This document shows, one piece after another, positions 6,848-7,236 of a stretch of DNA of 7,236 bases. The notes under the pieces are model-generated. The model saw nothing but the letters and a program-made list of their open reading frames with translations, ran no database searches and had not been told where the DNA came from. Each line of letters begins with the position of its first letter. Position 1 is the stretch's first letter. Origin of the DNA: an uncultured Pseudomonas sp. (GTDB taxonomy: Bacteria > Pseudomonadota > Gammaproteobacteria > Pseudomonadales > Pseudomonadaceae). The position numbers and the translations under genes were made by a program. Where the stretch lies: assembly GCA_937863915.1 (NCBI GenBank), contig CALMID010000548.1:1-7236 (forward strand), written 5' to 3'.

Positions 6848-7236
6848 ATGAGGAAATCACTACTCGCCCTGCTGCTCCTCGCCGCTGGCGGCCTGGCTCA
6901 GGCTCAGGTGCAGCTCAAAGAAGGTCATCCGGAGCGTTATACCGTGGTTCGCGGTGACACCCTCTGGGACATTTCCGGCAAATTCCTCAGCCAGCCGTGG
7001 AAGTGGCCGGAAATCTGGCACGCCAATCCGCAGGTGGAGAATCCCCATCTGATCTACCCGGGTGACACGCTGAACCTGGTGTACATCGACGGCCAGCCGC
7101 GCCTGATGCTCAACCGCGGCGCCTCCCGCGGCACCATCAAGCTGTCGCCACAGGTGCGCAGCACGCCGATGGCCGAAGCGATTCCGACCATTCCGCTGGA
7201 GAAGATCAACAGCTTCCTGCTGAGCAACCGCATTGT
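6848..7236 (+). CDS. tsaP: LysM-domain protein TsaP, N-terminal part (cut by window edge)
   Basis: Type IV pilus secretin-associated protein: a periplasmic protein whose LysM domain binds peptidoglycan and which helps anchor or align the PilQ secretin ring in the outer membrane. The first 129 codons are visible and the frame is still open at base 7236. Residues 1-19 form a Sec signal peptide: MRKS, a leucine/alanine-rich core and an AQA cleavage site before Gln20. A LysM domain follows (about 31-77) with the typical YTVVRGDTLWDIS opening, the WPEIWHANP turn and the LIYPGDTLNL close. The stretch after it (DGQPRLMLNRGASRG) starts the family's C-terminal region. The ATG at 6848 has AAGGGA (6834-6839) at an 8-base spacer. 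It is divergent from def. From memory it corresponds to PA0020. A generic LysM protein is the alternative, but length of signal, domain order and locus favour TsaP. Confidence 0.9.
   Translation, partial: MRKSLLALLLLAAGGLAQAQVQLKEGHPERYTVVRGDTLWDISGKFLSQPWKWPEIWHANPQVENPHLIYPGDTLNLVYIDGQPRLMLNRGASRGTIKLSPQVRSTPMAEAIPTIPLEKINSFLLSNRI

Noticed and set aside
1..7236. An undescribed defence, mobile or biosynthetic system
   Set aside because: Every substantial open frame with coding character belongs to a known housekeeping or envelope family, and there are no integrases, transposases, direct-repeat arrays or composition breaks.

Overview
The window reads as a conserved chromosomal housekeeping segment from a GC-rich gammaproteobacterium, most likely Pseudomonas sensu lato. 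I infer this from the gene order (glyQ, tag, an HtrB/LpxL-type acyltransferase, a PilZ protein, a small TPR protein, trkA, rsmB, fmt, def, tsaP), which from memory matches the dnaA-proximal region of Pseudomonas aeruginosa (about PA0009 to PA0020). The protein sequences also look typical of that genus. No search was run, so genus and locus equivalence rest on recognition.

Layout. Positions 1-256 (minus) hold the N-terminal 85 codons of glyQ, cut by the window edge. A short divergent region (257-337) separates it from a rightward series: tag (338-895), a lipid A secondary acyltransferase (952-1839) and a PilZ-domain protein (1893-2159). A leftward series fills the middle: def (6716-6210), fmt (6148-5219), rsmB (5205-3892), trkA (3879-2506) and a small TPR protein (2480-2160). 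The two series converge with stop codons back to back (2157-2162). At the right end, tsaP starts rightward at 6848, divergent from def, and runs off the window.

How the genes work together. Fmt formylates initiator Met-tRNA and Def removes the formyl group from new proteins. RsmB methylates 16S rRNA, so def-fmt-rsmB is a translation initiation and ribosome maturation cluster, with the potassium-uptake regulator trkA and a TPR protein behind it. GlyQ (glycyl-tRNA synthetase alpha) adds to the translation theme. Tag repairs 3-methyladenine in DNA, the acyltransferase finishes lipid A, the PilZ protein probably senses cyclic di-GMP, and TsaP anchors the type IV pilus secretin to peptidoglycan.

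Non-coding signals. The strongest is an intrinsic-terminator-like hairpin between def and fmt (10-bp stem, UNCG-type loop, T-rich tail). Others are a good sigma70-like promoter whose -35 box overlaps the tag stop codon, a hairpin at the rsmB/trkA junction, and a structured leader before tsaP. I see no mobile element, CRISPR array, tRNA, rRNA or prophage gene, and no evidence of a previously undescribed system. Every gap between genes is under 300 bases. The points worth checking are regulatory details.
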